Positions 43,052-51,762 of a stretch of 64,000 nt of DNA are shown here, piece after piece. Origin of the DNA: Stenotrophomonas nematodicola (GTDB taxonomy: Bacteria; Pseudomonadota; Gammaproteobacteria; Xanthomonadales; Xanthomonadaceae). The notes under the pieces were generated by a model. The model ran no database searches and was not told the DNA's origin. It saw nothing but the letters and a program-made list of their open reading frames with translations. The stretch's first letter is position 1. Every line of letters starts with the position of its first letter. Made by a program: the position numbers and the translations under genes. Location: positions 810,982-874,981 of the forward strand of contig NZ_WIAY01000001.1 of the NCBI RefSeq assembly GCF_009467805.1. Reading direction: 5' to 3'.

Positions 43052-43062
43052 GTCACCAACAT

Positions 43063-43125
43063 TAGCCTATGGCTATTGTCGTTACAATAGCCACAAGCTC
43101 GTTGGCTTGAATAGCCATTCGCTAT
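43063..43125. promoter_or_regulatory. cI/cro operator region (OR-like)
   Basis: Three palindromes of the TAGCC/GGCTA half-site: TAGCCTATGGCTA (43063-43075), a 24-bp inverted repeat with arms TGGCTATTGT and ACAATAGCCA (43070-43093), and ATAGCCATTCGCTAT (43111-43125). They lie between the divergent cro-like and cI genes. Confidence 0.75.
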
Positions 43126-43136
43126 CCAATGAGGAG

Positions 43137-43841
43137 ATGCGACCAATTGACGATATCCGCCACGAGAACCTCCTCGCCCTGATCGCGTCCAAGGGCGGTC
43201 AGCGGCACTTCGCCGACGCTGCTGGCATCAAGAATCCGGCCCAAGTCAGCCAGTGGGTAAACCGAAGCCGCAACGCGAGCACCGGCAAGCCGCGGGTCAT
43301 GTCTGGCGGAACGGCGCGGGCAATCGAAACCGCCCTCTCGCTCCCGGCCGGTTGGATGGACACGCAGCATGATGGAGCCGATATGCCAGTCGCACGGGTC
43401 GCAGAGACTGAGACACCACCCGGCTATGTTCGCTTCGACTTGTTTGAAGGGGGTGCAGGGATGGGCGTAGGGATGGTCAACCAGGACTACCCTGAAGTAG
43501 TGAAGACCATCGAGGTCGCCGAATGGGAGGTCCGCCGGAAGCTAGGCTATCTGCCCCAAGCTGGTCGGATCCAGATCATCACCGGACGAGGGCCGTCAAT
43601 GCGCCCAAAGCTCGAGGACGGCGACATTGTCTGGATCGATACCAGCTGCGACTACTTCGACGGCGACGACTACTACCTGATCAACATCGGCGGCGAGACG
43701 CAGATCAAGATGCTGCAGAAGCGCGGGGACGGCCTTTATGTGGTGAGCGTCAACACGGACTTCCCCCCGTATCGGCCGGATCCCGGCGATGTGAGCATCT
43801 TGGGCAAGGCTCTGATTCACGCGGGACTTAGGAAGTTCTAA
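43137..43841 (+). CDS. cI: CI-type repressor, LexA/S24 autoprotease
   Basis: 234 residues from the ATG at 43137 (GAGG just upstream). The N-terminal HTH is HFADAAGIKNPAQVSQWVNR. The C-terminal S24 domain has Ser154 (GRGPSMRPKLEDGD) and Lys191 (GGETQIKMLQK) as catalytic dyad, so RecA-stimulated self-cleavage and SOS induction are expected. An Ala-Gly in the linker (EGGAGMG, about 105-111) is the possible cleavage site. Confidence 0.88.
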   Translation: MRPIDDIRHENLLALIASKGGQRHFADAAGIKNPAQVSQWVNRSRNASTGKPRVMSGGTARAIETALSLPAGWMDTQHDGADMPVARVAETETPPGYVRFDLFEGGAGMGVGMVNQDYPEVVKTIEVAEWEVRRKLGYLPQAGRIQIITGRGPSMRPKLEDGDIVWIDTSCDYFDGDDYYLINIGGETQIKMLQKRGDGLYVVSVNTDFPPYRPDPGDVSILGKALIHAGLRKF

Positions 43842-43935
43842 CCGACCTGAATCCCGGCCCAGTTAGACACTTGCAATTTGGACGGGTCGTCGCTACCCTT
43901 CGCGCAAGTCGGACTGGAAATATCCGGTCGGCGCT

Positions 43936-43965
43936 GGGCCCCACTCGTTGGGGCCCTTCGCTTTT
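43936..43965 (+). terminator. intrinsic terminator after cI
   Basis: GGGCCCC-ACTCGTT-GGGGCCC followed by TTCGCTTTT, 95 bases after the cI stop and just before the convergent DUF3800 gene end. Confidence 0.8.
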
Positions 43966-44698
43966 AAGGGCTCACCTTAACCCCGAAGCCCCTTACAGCT
44001 CCGGTAGGCGAGCGCCTAATTCGTGCCCGAATCGCGCCGTATGCTCTGCTTTGCTGTTCAGGACGCAGTACATGCGCTCCAAGCGGTCGGGCCGCGAGGT
44101 CCGCGATCTGAAGGCCTGCCGAGTTGGCGGACTTGGGAACCATCAATAGATCGAACGGTAGCGCCCGGCGGCAAGCGTTGTTTCCACTTACGATCTGCTC
44201 AAACGCAACCTTCAACTGGGCATCTTCTTTCCTACCTCGGCATTCCACGATCACTGTCGTGCGGCGCGCCCCATGCCCCCTCTCATTCAGCTCAAGGAAT
44301 GCGCGTTCGAGCACGAAGCTCATCGAAAGCTCATACGGATTGCGCGGAGCGGCGTAGCGTTGAATGTAGCGCTCCTTGTGGATGACGCTATAAATCAGCT
44401 GGAACTCGCCCTGGTGAAAGATCTCCGCAACCTCTTGATGGAACGCGTCCCGCTGCTCCGCAATTTGCAGGAAGGAGAACGGGCCGCTTGGCTTTCGGAT
44501 CTCACGCTCATGAAGAATCACCTCTGTATGCCCCCAATGCTTGAGCTTTAAGCGGCTCAGAGCGGGCGACAAGGTGCCGACATATTCGTCCTTTTCAACA
44601 AGGACGCCGCACAAGACGAAAACGGGGTAGTGGCGATCGATAGAGTCGAGGCCATGATCTCCGCTTTCGTCGATAAAAAGCATGTAATCGCTGAACAT
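43964..44698 (-). CDS. DUF3800 domain protein
   Basis: 244 residues from the ATG at 44698 (AGGGA upstream). The signature YMLFIDESGDHGLDSIDRHY with two acidic residues near the N-terminus and NSAGLQIADLAARPLG near the C-terminus define the family, thought to have an RNase H-like fold. Not part of any phage growth module. It sits between cI and the early plus-strand promoter, the place of rexAB in lambda, so an exclusion role is possible but untested. Confidence 0.82.
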   Translation of the reverse strand: MFSDYMLFIDESGDHGLDSIDRHYPVFVLCGVLVEKDEYVGTLSPALSRLKLKHWGHTEVILHEREIRKPSGPFSFLQIAEQRDAFHQEVAEIFHQGEFQLIYSVIHKERYIQRYAAPRNPYELSMSFVLERAFLELNERGHGARRTTVIVECRGRKEDAQLKVAFEQIVSGNNACRRALPFDLLMVPKSANSAGLQIADLAARPLGAHVLRPEQQSRAYGAIRARIRRSPTGAVRGFGVKVSP

Positions 44699-44816
44699 CC
44701 CTTCCCTGCACATTGCTTTAGCTCGCGGTTGCAGGATCTTAGCAAACAGACTCTTCTCCAAAATTCGGGGCCCGCACCAAGTGAGGGCTATAAAAAGCCA
44801 TGACCGATTAGCTTTT

Positions 44817-44850
44817 GGCTATTGACAATTCAATAGCCGTTGGCTAACTT
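44817..44850 (+). promoter_or_regulatory. early plus-strand promoter with overlapping operators (PL/OL-like)
   Basis: TTGACA (44822-44827), 17 bases, TAACTT (44845-44850). The operator half-sites are the same as at cI/cro: GGCTATTG-ACAATT-CAATAGCC (44817-44838) and TAGCCGTTGGCTA (44834-44846). They overlap both promoter boxes, so repressor binding would block it. Confidence 0.78.
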
Positions 44851-44904
44851 CTCTCTGCCGCCCAACATTCTCCCCATCCTGGGGCGGGGCGCAGGAGATC
44901 AAGC

Positions 44905-45096
44905 ATGGCCATCCTTGCCCTCAGAACCTCTACCGGACCCGTCCAGGTCCAAGCCCAACCCGTAACCGGCAAGGTCGCCATGCACGTCGGCGACGCCGGC
45001 CGCGTCTACCTCACCGCCACCGAAGCCGAAGACGCCGCCGCGCAGCTCCTGAGCGCCGCCGCAGAACTGCGCAGCTCCCAGCAGGTGGCGGCATGA
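44905..45096 (+). CDS. small early phage protein
   Basis: 63 residues (VAMHVGDAGRVYLTATEAED), first gene from the early promoter with AGGAGA before the ATG. Stop overlaps the next start by 4 bases. Function unknown. Confidence 0.7.
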   Translation: MAILALRTSTGPVQVQAQPVTGKVAMHVGDAGRVYLTATEAEDAAAQLLSAAAELRSSQQVAA

Positions 45097-45335
45097 GCGC
45101 CCCGTCCAAGATCCCCGCGATCCGTCACGCCGTCAGTGCACTTCACGGCGCAGCGGACGATGGCGCGGACACCCGCCGGTACGCGGAGCAACTGCAGGAA
45201 GCAGCCGCTGGCCTGGACGAACTGGTCGAGGCAAGCCATCTCTTGGCCTATTCGCTGACCGACGGCACCGATTCCAGGCAGCACCACCTTGCGGTCTACG
45301 CCGCCCTCGCTCGCGTCAAAGGCGGTGCCGCATGA
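45093..45335 (+). CDS. small helical early phage protein
   Basis: 80 residues (ADTRRYAEQLQEAAAGLDEL). ATGA overlaps on both ends. Function unknown. Confidence 0.7.
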   Translation: MSAPSKIPAIRHAVSALHGAADDGADTRRYAEQLQEAAAGLDELVEASHLLAYSLTDGTDSRQHHLAVYAALARVKGGAA

Positions 45336-45568
45336 GGGCCGTCGTCCTGCAGTTCCCCATCGACAACGCAGCCCGCGCCAACGGCGCCGGCCTGGCGATC
45401 GCCATCGCCGCAAAGCGTATGGGCTACGCCGCGCATCACATCGCCCGTGCCGCCGCACTCGCCCGCCGCGAGGTGATCGACGGCCGCAAGAGCGCAGGCC
45501 GCGCGGTGTCCGACATGACCCGCACCCTCGCCCGCGCAGCGCGCAGCAACGGAGGCGACGCCGCATGA
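45332..45568 (+). CDS. small basic early phage protein
   Basis: 78 residues, Ala/Arg-rich helices (GAGLAIAIAAKRMGYAAHHI). ATGA overlaps both neighbours. Function unknown. Confidence 0.65.
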   Translation: MRAVVLQFPIDNAARANGAGLAIAIAAKRMGYAAHHIARAAALARREVIDGRKSAGRAVSDMTRTLARAARSNGGDAA

Positions 45569-46059
45569 CCTACTACAAGACCAACGACCCGGCAGTACTG
45601 ACTGCATGGGAGCAGGAACGGGCCGGAAAGGCGGAGCTGCAAGCGGAGATCGACGCCTTCGCCGCTCGGTTCGGTGGCGAAGGACTGATGTACGCGGATA
45701 CTGCGCGGCTCGCGGGCATCAGGTTCAGCCCGGCAAAGCCGCGCGACCTGTGGCGGTCGCCGGACCACAATGGCCTGCAATGGCCCCGCAGCGCGCCGCT
45801 TAAGGGTGCAACAGCCGAAACAAAGGCTGCGCTCAAGGCGCTGCAAGCTGAGTGGAACGACCATCTGCCAGCCCGCGAGATCGACACGAATGCTGTGTAC
45901 CGAGCCCTTGGGTTCAGCAGCAGTCTCGATTTCCTCTTTGAAGGCCTGCGGCTCTTTCGCGCGAACGGCTTTGTGTACGCATCCACTAAAAAGGCGATGC
46001 CGCGCATGACCGAGATCCTGGGCAGCGAGTACGAGCTGGCAAAGGCGGCTCGCGCATGA
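45565..46059 (+). CDS. early phage protein of unknown function
   Basis: 164 residues from the ATG at 45565 (MTYYKTNDPAVLTAWEQERA). A regular C-terminal part includes LGFSSSLDFLFEGLRLFRAN and ends EYELAKAARA. ATGA overlaps both neighbours. No family recognised. Confidence 0.7.
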   Translation: MTYYKTNDPAVLTAWEQERAGKAELQAEIDAFAARFGGEGLMYADTARLAGIRFSPAKPRDLWRSPDHNGLQWPRSAPLKGATAETKAALKALQAEWNDHLPAREIDTNAVYRALGFSSSLDFLFEGLRLFRANGFVYASTKKAMPRMTEILGSEYELAKAARA

Positions 46060-46190
46060 ACGCCATCGACTTCTCCTTCGGCCTGGTCCTGGGCTTCGCG
46101 ACCGGCGCGTGGGCCGGCCTCCACTGGGCGCTGCGCCGCCAGGAAGAGCAGTTCGCACGCCTCATGGAGCAGATCCGATGCGCGCACTGA
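46056..46190 (+). CDS. 44-residue membrane protein
   Basis: One membrane span (FSFGLVLGFATGAWAGLHWA) followed by a charged amphipathic tail (LRRQEEQFARLMEQI). Overlaps both neighbours. Function unknown. Confidence 0.6.
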   Translation: MNAIDFSFGLVLGFATGAWAGLHWALRRQEEQFARLMEQIRCAH

Positions 46191-46360
46191 TCCGCCACTG
46201 GCGCGCCGCTGTCCTGGTGCTGCTCTGCGCCCTGCTCGCGGCCGTCGCCGGCGCCATGCACTGGGCAGGCATCAACGACACAGGCGTCTACATGCTCATG
46301 GGCGCCCTGCTCTGCGCCAGCCAGGTGCCCGACGCGTGGAGGCGCGGCCGCGATGGCTGA
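46178..46360 (+). CDS. 60-residue two-span membrane protein
   Basis: Two hydrophobic segments (AAVLVLLCALLAAVAGAM and VYMLMGALLCASQV). Overlaps its neighbours by 13 and 8 bases. Function unknown. Confidence 0.6.
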   Translation: MRALIRHWRAAVLVLLCALLAAVAGAMHWAGINDTGVYMLMGALLCASQVPDAWRRGRDG

Positions 46361-46898
46361 GGCGCCGACTGTGGCCTCGACCGTGCGTGACATGCGCCGT
46401 GCTGGCGCCGCAAGCGAGCCGGTGCCGGCCGCAACGGTGCAGGCCTGGACGCAGACGCTCCTGACCCAGCTGTACGGCACGCAGACCCCGGCCAGATACG
46501 AGTGCAGGCCGCGATACAGCACCGAGCCGTGGCAACCGGCCGAGATGGGAGACGTAGCGCATTACCGGCGCCGGAATCTGGAACTCCGCGCGCTCTATCT
46601 GCACCCGCCGGCCGGCAAGCACAAGGACCACCGGTGGCCGGCCGGTAGCAACGGCCAGGGCGAATGCCTGGAGTGCGGTGAAACCGAATGGATCGCGGGG
46701 CCGGACTGCAGACCGTACGCACCGATCCGCGACCACCGCTCGGACACGCCCTTCTCCCTGACGTGGCTGATCGAGCCGCTGGAAAAGCTCCAGTACCTCA
46801 CGAAGCACATGAACACGCTGGACCGCGCCAAGTGGCGCACCGAAACCACCTACCTCATCGATCGCATCAAAGACCACGCGAAGGGAAGCCAGCCATGA
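46353..46898 (+). CDS. early phage protein with possible zinc pair
   Basis: 181 residues, containing RWPAGSNGQGECLECGETEW (CxxC) and HMNTLDRAKWRTETTYLIDR. The product is probably soluble. Function unknown. The stop overlaps the next gene (ATGA). Confidence 0.65.
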   Translation: MAEAPTVASTVRDMRRAGAASEPVPAATVQAWTQTLLTQLYGTQTPARYECRPRYSTEPWQPAEMGDVAHYRRRNLELRALYLHPPAGKHKDHRWPAGSNGQGECLECGETEWIAGPDCRPYAPIRDHRSDTPFSLTWLIEPLEKLQYLTKHMNTLDRAKWRTETTYLIDRIKDHAKGSQP

Positions 46899-47935
46899 CG
46901 ACTGACAAATGCCACAGCCCGGCAACTGCACCCATGTGGTGGGACGGCGGCGACCGCGCCATCACAGCGCGCGAGAAAGCCACCATCGAAGAGCATGGCC
47001 CCAGCTGCTACACCATCCCACTGCTGCCGGCGCACGCTGCGGACCCTGCGGACCCGTGGCGCGGCCTGTACCTCCCCGCCCGCATGTCGGCGCCTTCGGA
47101 GTATGGCGACCTCAGCCATCCGGATATCCCTCTCTGGCCTGACCAGCGAGAGGATGCGCTCGACAAGTTGGTCCATGCCCAAGGGTTCGACTTCCAGATT
47201 GTCGCCGGCGAGTTCACCTACGAGGCTATGGACGACGGAGATGAGCTGTACTGGCAGGAAATGCGCGCCTGGAACCCGGAAGCTCCCGAGGGTGAGTGGC
47301 GCCTGGCATGGAAGGGCGACACCGAAGACGGTCCCTATGCGTGGTTCGTGCGGCCGATGGCGCTGCGGCCGGAGTTGGCCGCCCTCGCCGCCCGCCAGTC
47401 GGGGGGCGTGGATGAGCCTGCTTTTGACCAGACCATCGAGCAGCGCGACCGCTATCACGGGACGGCCGACGAGCTGGCCGATCACATCGCTCGCATCACT
47501 GGCGTGGACATCGGCGAGCACAGCAGCGTCAACTGCCCGTGGCAGAACGCCATCGAAGCGGCGGCGGAGTACAAGCCCGCGCAGGGCATCGACCTGGGGC
47601 AGGTCCGCGAGATCCGCATCCCGGCACGCAACAACCTTGATCCCATCAGCGTATTCGTCCAGGACCAGGCCGCCGGCCGGGGCCGCATCGTCGTCACCTG
47701 TTACGGCAATGCCTGGCAAGCCTTCTGGGGCGCAATGGGCGACCGCACCGTGATGGAGTTCGTCGCACAGTGCGATGCCGACTACGTGTCCGGAAACATG
47801 ATCTCCGGTCGCCAGACCCGGATGACGAAGGCAGAGCGCGCGTACACCGAACGCATCGCAACGGAGGTGATCGCAGAGTTCCGGGCCCTGCGCGACAGTC
47901 AGCGGGATGCAGCGCAGGGGCTGGGAAATGGCTGA
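46895..47935 (+). CDS. large early phage protein of unknown function
   Basis: 346 residues. Tryptophan-rich N-terminal half (HGPSCYTIPLLPAHAADPAD, DPWRGLYLPAR, WRLAWKGDTEDGPYAW), and an orderly C-terminal part (RIVVTCYGNAWQAFWGAMGD, TRMTKAERAYTERIATEVIA). No family recognised. Confidence 0.7.
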   Translation: MTTDKCHSPATAPMWWDGGDRAITAREKATIEEHGPSCYTIPLLPAHAADPADPWRGLYLPARMSAPSEYGDLSHPDIPLWPDQREDALDKLVHAQGFDFQIVAGEFTYEAMDDGDELYWQEMRAWNPEAPEGEWRLAWKGDTEDGPYAWFVRPMALRPELAALAARQSGGVDEPAFDQTIEQRDRYHGTADELADHIARITGVDIGEHSSVNCPWQNAIEAAAEYKPAQGIDLGQVREIRIPARNNLDPISVFVQDQAAGRGRIVVTCYGNAWQAFWGAMGDRTVMEFVAQCDADYVSGNMISGRQTRMTKAERAYTERIATEVIAEFRALRDSQRDAAQGLGNG

Positions 47936-48278
47936 CACCAAACAGCAGCACGCCATCAATCCGTACTGCGACGGCCCCGTCTGGCAAGCGTTCGGTCTCG
48001 GCCGGGCCGGCTACCTGGTCGTGCCGCGCCGCACGCTCCAGTCCATGCCCCTCGAATGGCAGCAGAAGTTCGTCGCGCTCATGGACGAAGCCCAGGCGCT
48101 GTTGCCGGGCGACGCGTTCCCCGACTACGTCGTGCAGCACCGCGAGCGCGGCCGGTTCGTGTCCGACGCACTGCGCGAGTACCGCCACACCGGCCCGATC
48201 CCGCACACCACCGCCACCCAGGCCGCAGTGAAGCCTCTGTGCCGTGGCATCACCCTGCTGCCGACGGAGCCCCGCTAA
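47928..48278 (+). CDS. early phage protein of unknown function
   Basis: 116 residues from the ATG at 47928. AGYLVVPRRTLQSMPLEWQQ and LLPGDAFPDYVVQHRERGRF are distinctive, and the same arrangement occurs in other phage-encoded hypothetical proteins. Overlaps the previous stop by 8 bases. Confidence 0.65.
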   Translation: MADTKQQHAINPYCDGPVWQAFGLGRAGYLVVPRRTLQSMPLEWQQKFVALMDEAQALLPGDAFPDYVVQHRERGRFVSDALREYRHTGPIPHTTATQAAVKPLCRGITLLPTEPR

Positions 48279-48511
48279 TGTTCTGCCGCTCTCTTCGCCA
48301 TTTCGCGAGCAAGCTCCTCCGCGATTGCCAACGCTCCAAGACAGGAGTCGGCTTCGACGCAAACGATCGAGGTCTCTCCGGTCTCGATCAGTTCGATCGA
48401 CAGAAGTGTCCAGCAACCAAGGTCTGTGCGCCACACTTTGGCAACGTACGCGGCGCCGTCGACCTCAAGATGGACGGGGTACACATCGCGGGGGTTCGAA
48501 AGCCTAGCCAT
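48275..48511 (-). CDS. small protein on the opposite strand of the early operon
   Basis: 78 residues (NPRDVYPVHLEVDGAAYVAK, GALAIAEELAREMAKRAA) with a beta-then-helix pattern. Converges on the 47928 gene (4-base overlap). Forms a minus-strand pair with the 48545 gene. Function unknown. Confidence 0.55.
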   Translation of the reverse strand: MARLSNPRDVYPVHLEVDGAAYVAKVWRTDLGCWTLLSIELIETGETSIVCVEADSCLGALAIAEELAREMAKRAAEH

Positions 48512-48544
48512 TCAAATCTCCTCGAAAACTACCAAGAAAGTCCG

Positions 48545-48844
48545 TCAGATTTTGCTGTCGCTGCTCATGTGGCATTCCGCGAAGGAACCCACAAGCTCCG
48601 CCTGCTCGCCGAGCAAGGAAATGAGGTAGCGCACACCAGCGTCAAGTGCTTCGTCCAGCGTTGCCGCTTCAGCAGTCGCCGGAAGCGGCTCGTAGAAACG
48701 ATCGGACATCGCTACCGAGTAGACGAATGCTGGCCTGCCTTCTGGCTTCCACGCGACCACCCGGTAAGCGATGCCGTCGTGCGTCCCTTCGCGCACGGCC
48801 AGCTCTACCGGAACCTCACGGTACTGGCGGCCGCGGTGTCTCAT
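48545..48844 (-). CDS. small protein on the opposite strand of the early operon
   Basis: 99 residues from the ATG at 48844 (REGTHDGIAYRVVAWKPEGR, TLDEALDAGVRYLISLL). Beta-sheet then helix. Lies 33 bases upstream of the 48275 gene in the same direction, probably an independent two-gene unit. Function unknown. Confidence 0.55.
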   Translation of the reverse strand: MRHRGRQYREVPVELAVREGTHDGIAYRVVAWKPEGRPAFVYSVAMSDRFYEPLPATAEAATLDEALDAGVRYLISLLGEQAELVGSFAECHMSSDSKI

Positions 48845-48978
48845 CACCTTCCTCGACCTCCCCGTCGAAGAGCGCTCGGCAGAGCATATCCGAACCCCAT
48901 TCCTGTGGGCCAGCCCCCACGAAACCACCGGCCGCAAGGCTGCAGTGGCCCCGCCCCGCTGCCCGAGGAGCCCATCTA

Positions 48979-49572
48979 ATGCGCGAGCGTCCCATCCTGT
49001 TCAACGGCGCGATGGTGCGCGCCATCCTGGCCGGCCAGAAGACCCAGACCCGCCGTGCCGTTGCCGGCGTGCGCGGCGACAACTGCCTGTGCCTCAAGAA
49101 GCCCACGAAGACCCGCAGCGGCATCATCACCCATGTGCTGGACGCCCCCGGGCACGGCCTGTGCCCCTTCGGCCAGCCCGGCGACCGGCTGTGGGTCCGG
49201 GAAACGTGGCAGTTCGAGATCAATGCTATCGGCTCAGCACGCGAAGAGGACGGCCCGTTCGTCTATGCCGCCGACGACGGCTATGGCGACCGGCGCATCG
49301 ATGAGCGCTGGCGCCCCAGCATCCACATGCCGCGCTGGGTCTGCCGACTGGTGCTGGAGATCACCGCCGTCCGCGTGGAGCGGCTGCAGGCGATCAGCAC
49401 GCAGGACTGCCTCGCGGAAGGCATCACCACCAGGTTCAAAGTGGCCGATGCCGCCGACGAGCTGCGCATCCAGTTCCGCGACATCTGGAACGACACCGGC
49501 GGCGACTGGGAAAGCAACCCGTGGGTGTGGGTCATCGAATTCAACAGGATCAACGAGGTTTCCAATGGCTGA
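48979..49572 (+). CDS. ASCH-like (PUA-fold) phage protein
   Basis: 197 residues. ILFNGAMVRAILAGQKTQTR, GQPGDRLWVRETW and WVCRLVLEITAVRVERLQAI are the recurring ASCH-type blocks seen in phage proteins. Such domains bind RNA or modified nucleosides. Overlaps the methyltransferase start by 8 bases, which suggests a joint role. Confidence 0.72.
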   Translation: MRERPILFNGAMVRAILAGQKTQTRRAVAGVRGDNCLCLKKPTKTRSGIITHVLDAPGHGLCPFGQPGDRLWVRETWQFEINAIGSAREEDGPFVYAADDGYGDRRIDERWRPSIHMPRWVCRLVLEITAVRVERLQAISTQDCLAEGITTRFKVADAADELRIQFRDIWNDTGGDWESNPWVWVIEFNRINEVSNG

Positions 49573-51697
49573 CGGCTCCCGCTCCTTCAACTTCCCCGCT
49601 CCGCAGAAGTCGCGCCTGCGCGCCGGCGAGATCGTGGTGGATCTGTTTGCCGGCGGCGGCGGCGCCAGCGAGGGCCTCAAGCAGGCCCTGGGCATCGACC
49701 CCGCCCTCGCCTACAACCACGACGAGCTGGCCATCGGCATGCACGCCGCCAACCACCCGCTCACCATCCACCACCGCGAGGACATCTGGCACGCAGACCC
49801 GCGCGTGGACGTGGCCGGCCGCCCGGTGGGCTGGTTCCATGCCTCGCCGGACTGCACGCACTTCAGCCAGGCCAAGGGCGGCCAGCCGCGCAGCAGGAAG
49901 ACGCGCGCCCTGTCCTGGGTGGTACTGAAATGGGTGGGCCAGCTGCTGCGCGCCGACCGCGACACGGGCACGAACACCGCGCCGCGCATCCTCTCGATGG
50001 AGAACGTGTGGCAGATCCTGACGTGGGGTCCGCTGATTGCGAAGCGCTGCAAGTCCACCGGCCGCGTGCTGAAGATGGATGGCACCGTTGCAGCGCGCGG
50101 CGAGCGCGTGCCGGTCGAGCATCAGCAGCTGGTGCCTGACAGGAGCCGTACCGGCCGCACCTGGCGGCAGTTTGTCGCCGCGCTGCGTGCGCTGGGCTAC
50201 GCGGTCGAATGGCGGAAACTGGTTGCCAGCGACTATGGCGCCGGCACCAGCCGGGAACGCCTGTTTCTGCTGGGGCGCCGCGACGGTGAGCCGATCGTGT
50301 GGCCCGCGGCAACCCACGGCACCGCGCCGGGCCAGAAGCCGCGGGTGTCCGCCGCCGACTGTCTGGACTTCACCATCCCCTGCCCGTCCATCTTTGGGCG
50401 TAAGCGCGAACTGGCCGATGCCACGAAGCGGCGAATCGCGAAGGGCCTGCAGCGCCACGTCATCCAGGCGGCGGCCCCGTTCATTGTGCCGGTGACCCAT
50501 CAGGGCGGCGACCGCGTCCACGGCGTGCATGAGCCGCTGCGCACCATCACCGCCGCCAACCGGGGCGAGCTGATGCTGGCCTCGCCAGAGCTTGCCCCCT
50601 TCCTCACCGAGCACGCCAATGCAAGCAGCCAACGCACGTTGGCGGCAGGCGAGCCGCTGCGGACGATCTGCGCTGGCGTGAAGGGCGGACACTTCTCCGT
50701 GGTGAGCCCCATCCTCGCAGGCGTCGGCGGCCGTGCCGGCCAGTCGGAACCACGCTCGGGCGCTGAACCGCTTTACACGATGACCGCGAAGGCAGACACC
50801 GCGCTGGTGGCACCGGTACTGGTGCAGACCGGCTACGGTGAGCGCGCAGGCCAGGCGCCGCGCGCATTGGACCTGCAGCAGCCGCTGGGCACGGTCGTGG
50901 CGGGGGGCGTGAAGCATGCAGTAGCAGCACCGCACCTGGTGAAATTCCGGGGCGACAACATCGGCACGCCGATTACAGCGCCGGTTCCAACGATCACTTC
51001 GGGAGCCGGCGCAAAGCGGCCGGCTGGAGCGGCTCATGCGCTGGGCATCGCCGCGCCGGTCATGGTGCAGGCAGCGCATGGCGAAGGCCGTCCAGGCGGT
51101 GTGCAGCGCTGGGGTGCCGGAAGCAAGGACGCGCGTGAGCCTGTTGGGACCGTCACCGCCAGCGGGAGCGGCGGCCATGCTGTTGCGTGTGCATTCCTCG
51201 AGCAGGCCAATGGTGGGTTCTACGAGGGTGGCGGGCGCGATGCGCGCGATCCGGTCAGCACGATCACCGCCAGCGGCAGCCAGCAGCAGCTGGCGACAGC
51301 CGAGCTGGCCCAGCTGTCGCCCGAGCATCAGGAGGGTGCGCTGCGCGTGGCCGCGTTCCTGATCAAGTATTACGGCACCGGCGCCAACATTCCGAGCCTC
51401 AATGACCCCGTCGACACCGTCACCACTAGGGACCGGCTGGCGCTGGTAACGGTGGTGATCAAGGGAACCCCCTACGTCATCGTGGACATCGGCCTGCGCA
51501 TGCTCAAGCCGCACGAGCTGTATCGGGCGCAGGGATTCCCGGTGGGCTACATCATCGATCGCACCGCGAACGGCACCCCGCTGACCACCAGCGCTGCGGT
51601 GCGCATGGTGGGCAACAGCGTTAGCCCACCGCCGCTGCGCGCGTTGGCAGAGGCCAACCTGGACCCAGTGGCTGCGCCGTTGGCGATGGCAGCGTGA
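49565..51697 (+). CDS. DNA cytosine C5-methyltransferase with repeated internal region
   Basis: 710 residues, larger than the usual 350-450. Motif I: VVDLFAGGGGASEG. Catalytic Cys97 is in ASPDCTHFSQAKGG, a variant of the usual PCQ motif. MENVW is motif VI and VRMVGNSVSPP is motif X. Between motifs VIII and IX/X there are about seven degenerate units of the form (D/E)P(L/V)xT(I/V)T (EPLRTITA, EPLYTMTA, EPVGTVTASG, DPVSTITASG, DPVDTVTT), about 320 residues. These may be target-recognition units. No matching restriction gene is seen. Confidence 0.9.
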   Translation: MADGSRSFNFPAPQKSRLRAGEIVVDLFAGGGGASEGLKQALGIDPALAYNHDELAIGMHAANHPLTIHHREDIWHADPRVDVAGRPVGWFHASPDCTHFSQAKGGQPRSRKTRALSWVVLKWVGQLLRADRDTGTNTAPRILSMENVWQILTWGPLIAKRCKSTGRVLKMDGTVAARGERVPVEHQQLVPDRSRTGRTWRQFVAALRALGYAVEWRKLVASDYGAGTSRERLFLLGRRDGEPIVWPAATHGTAPGQKPRVSAADCLDFTIPCPSIFGRKRELADATKRRIAKGLQRHVIQAAAPFIVPVTHQGGDRVHGVHEPLRTITAANRGELMLASPELAPFLTEHANASSQRTLAAGEPLRTICAGVKGGHFSVVSPILAGVGGRAGQSEPRSGAEPLYTMTAKADTALVAPVLVQTGYGERAGQAPRALDLQQPLGTVVAGGVKHAVAAPHLVKFRGDNIGTPITAPVPTITSGAGAKRPAGAAHALGIAAPVMVQAAHGEGRPGGVQRWGAGSKDAREPVGTVTASGSGGHAVACAFLEQANGGFYEGGGRDARDPVSTITASGSQQQLATAELAQLSPEHQEGALRVAAFLIKYYGTGANIPSLNDPVDTVTTRDRLALVTVVIKGTPYVIVDIGLRMLKPHELYRAQGFPVGYIIDRTANGTPLTTSAAVRMVGNSVSPPPLRALAEANLDPVAAPLAMAA

Positions 51698-51762
51698 TCG
51701 GGTACGTCGCCAAAGATGGTGAGAAGTGGTGCGCAGGAAGCACCTGCGCACCACAACCGGAC

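Noticed and set aside
49550..51754. 734-residue minus-strand frame over the methyltransferase
   Set aside because: Antisense shadow caused by codon bias. The plus strand has all methyltransferase motifs.
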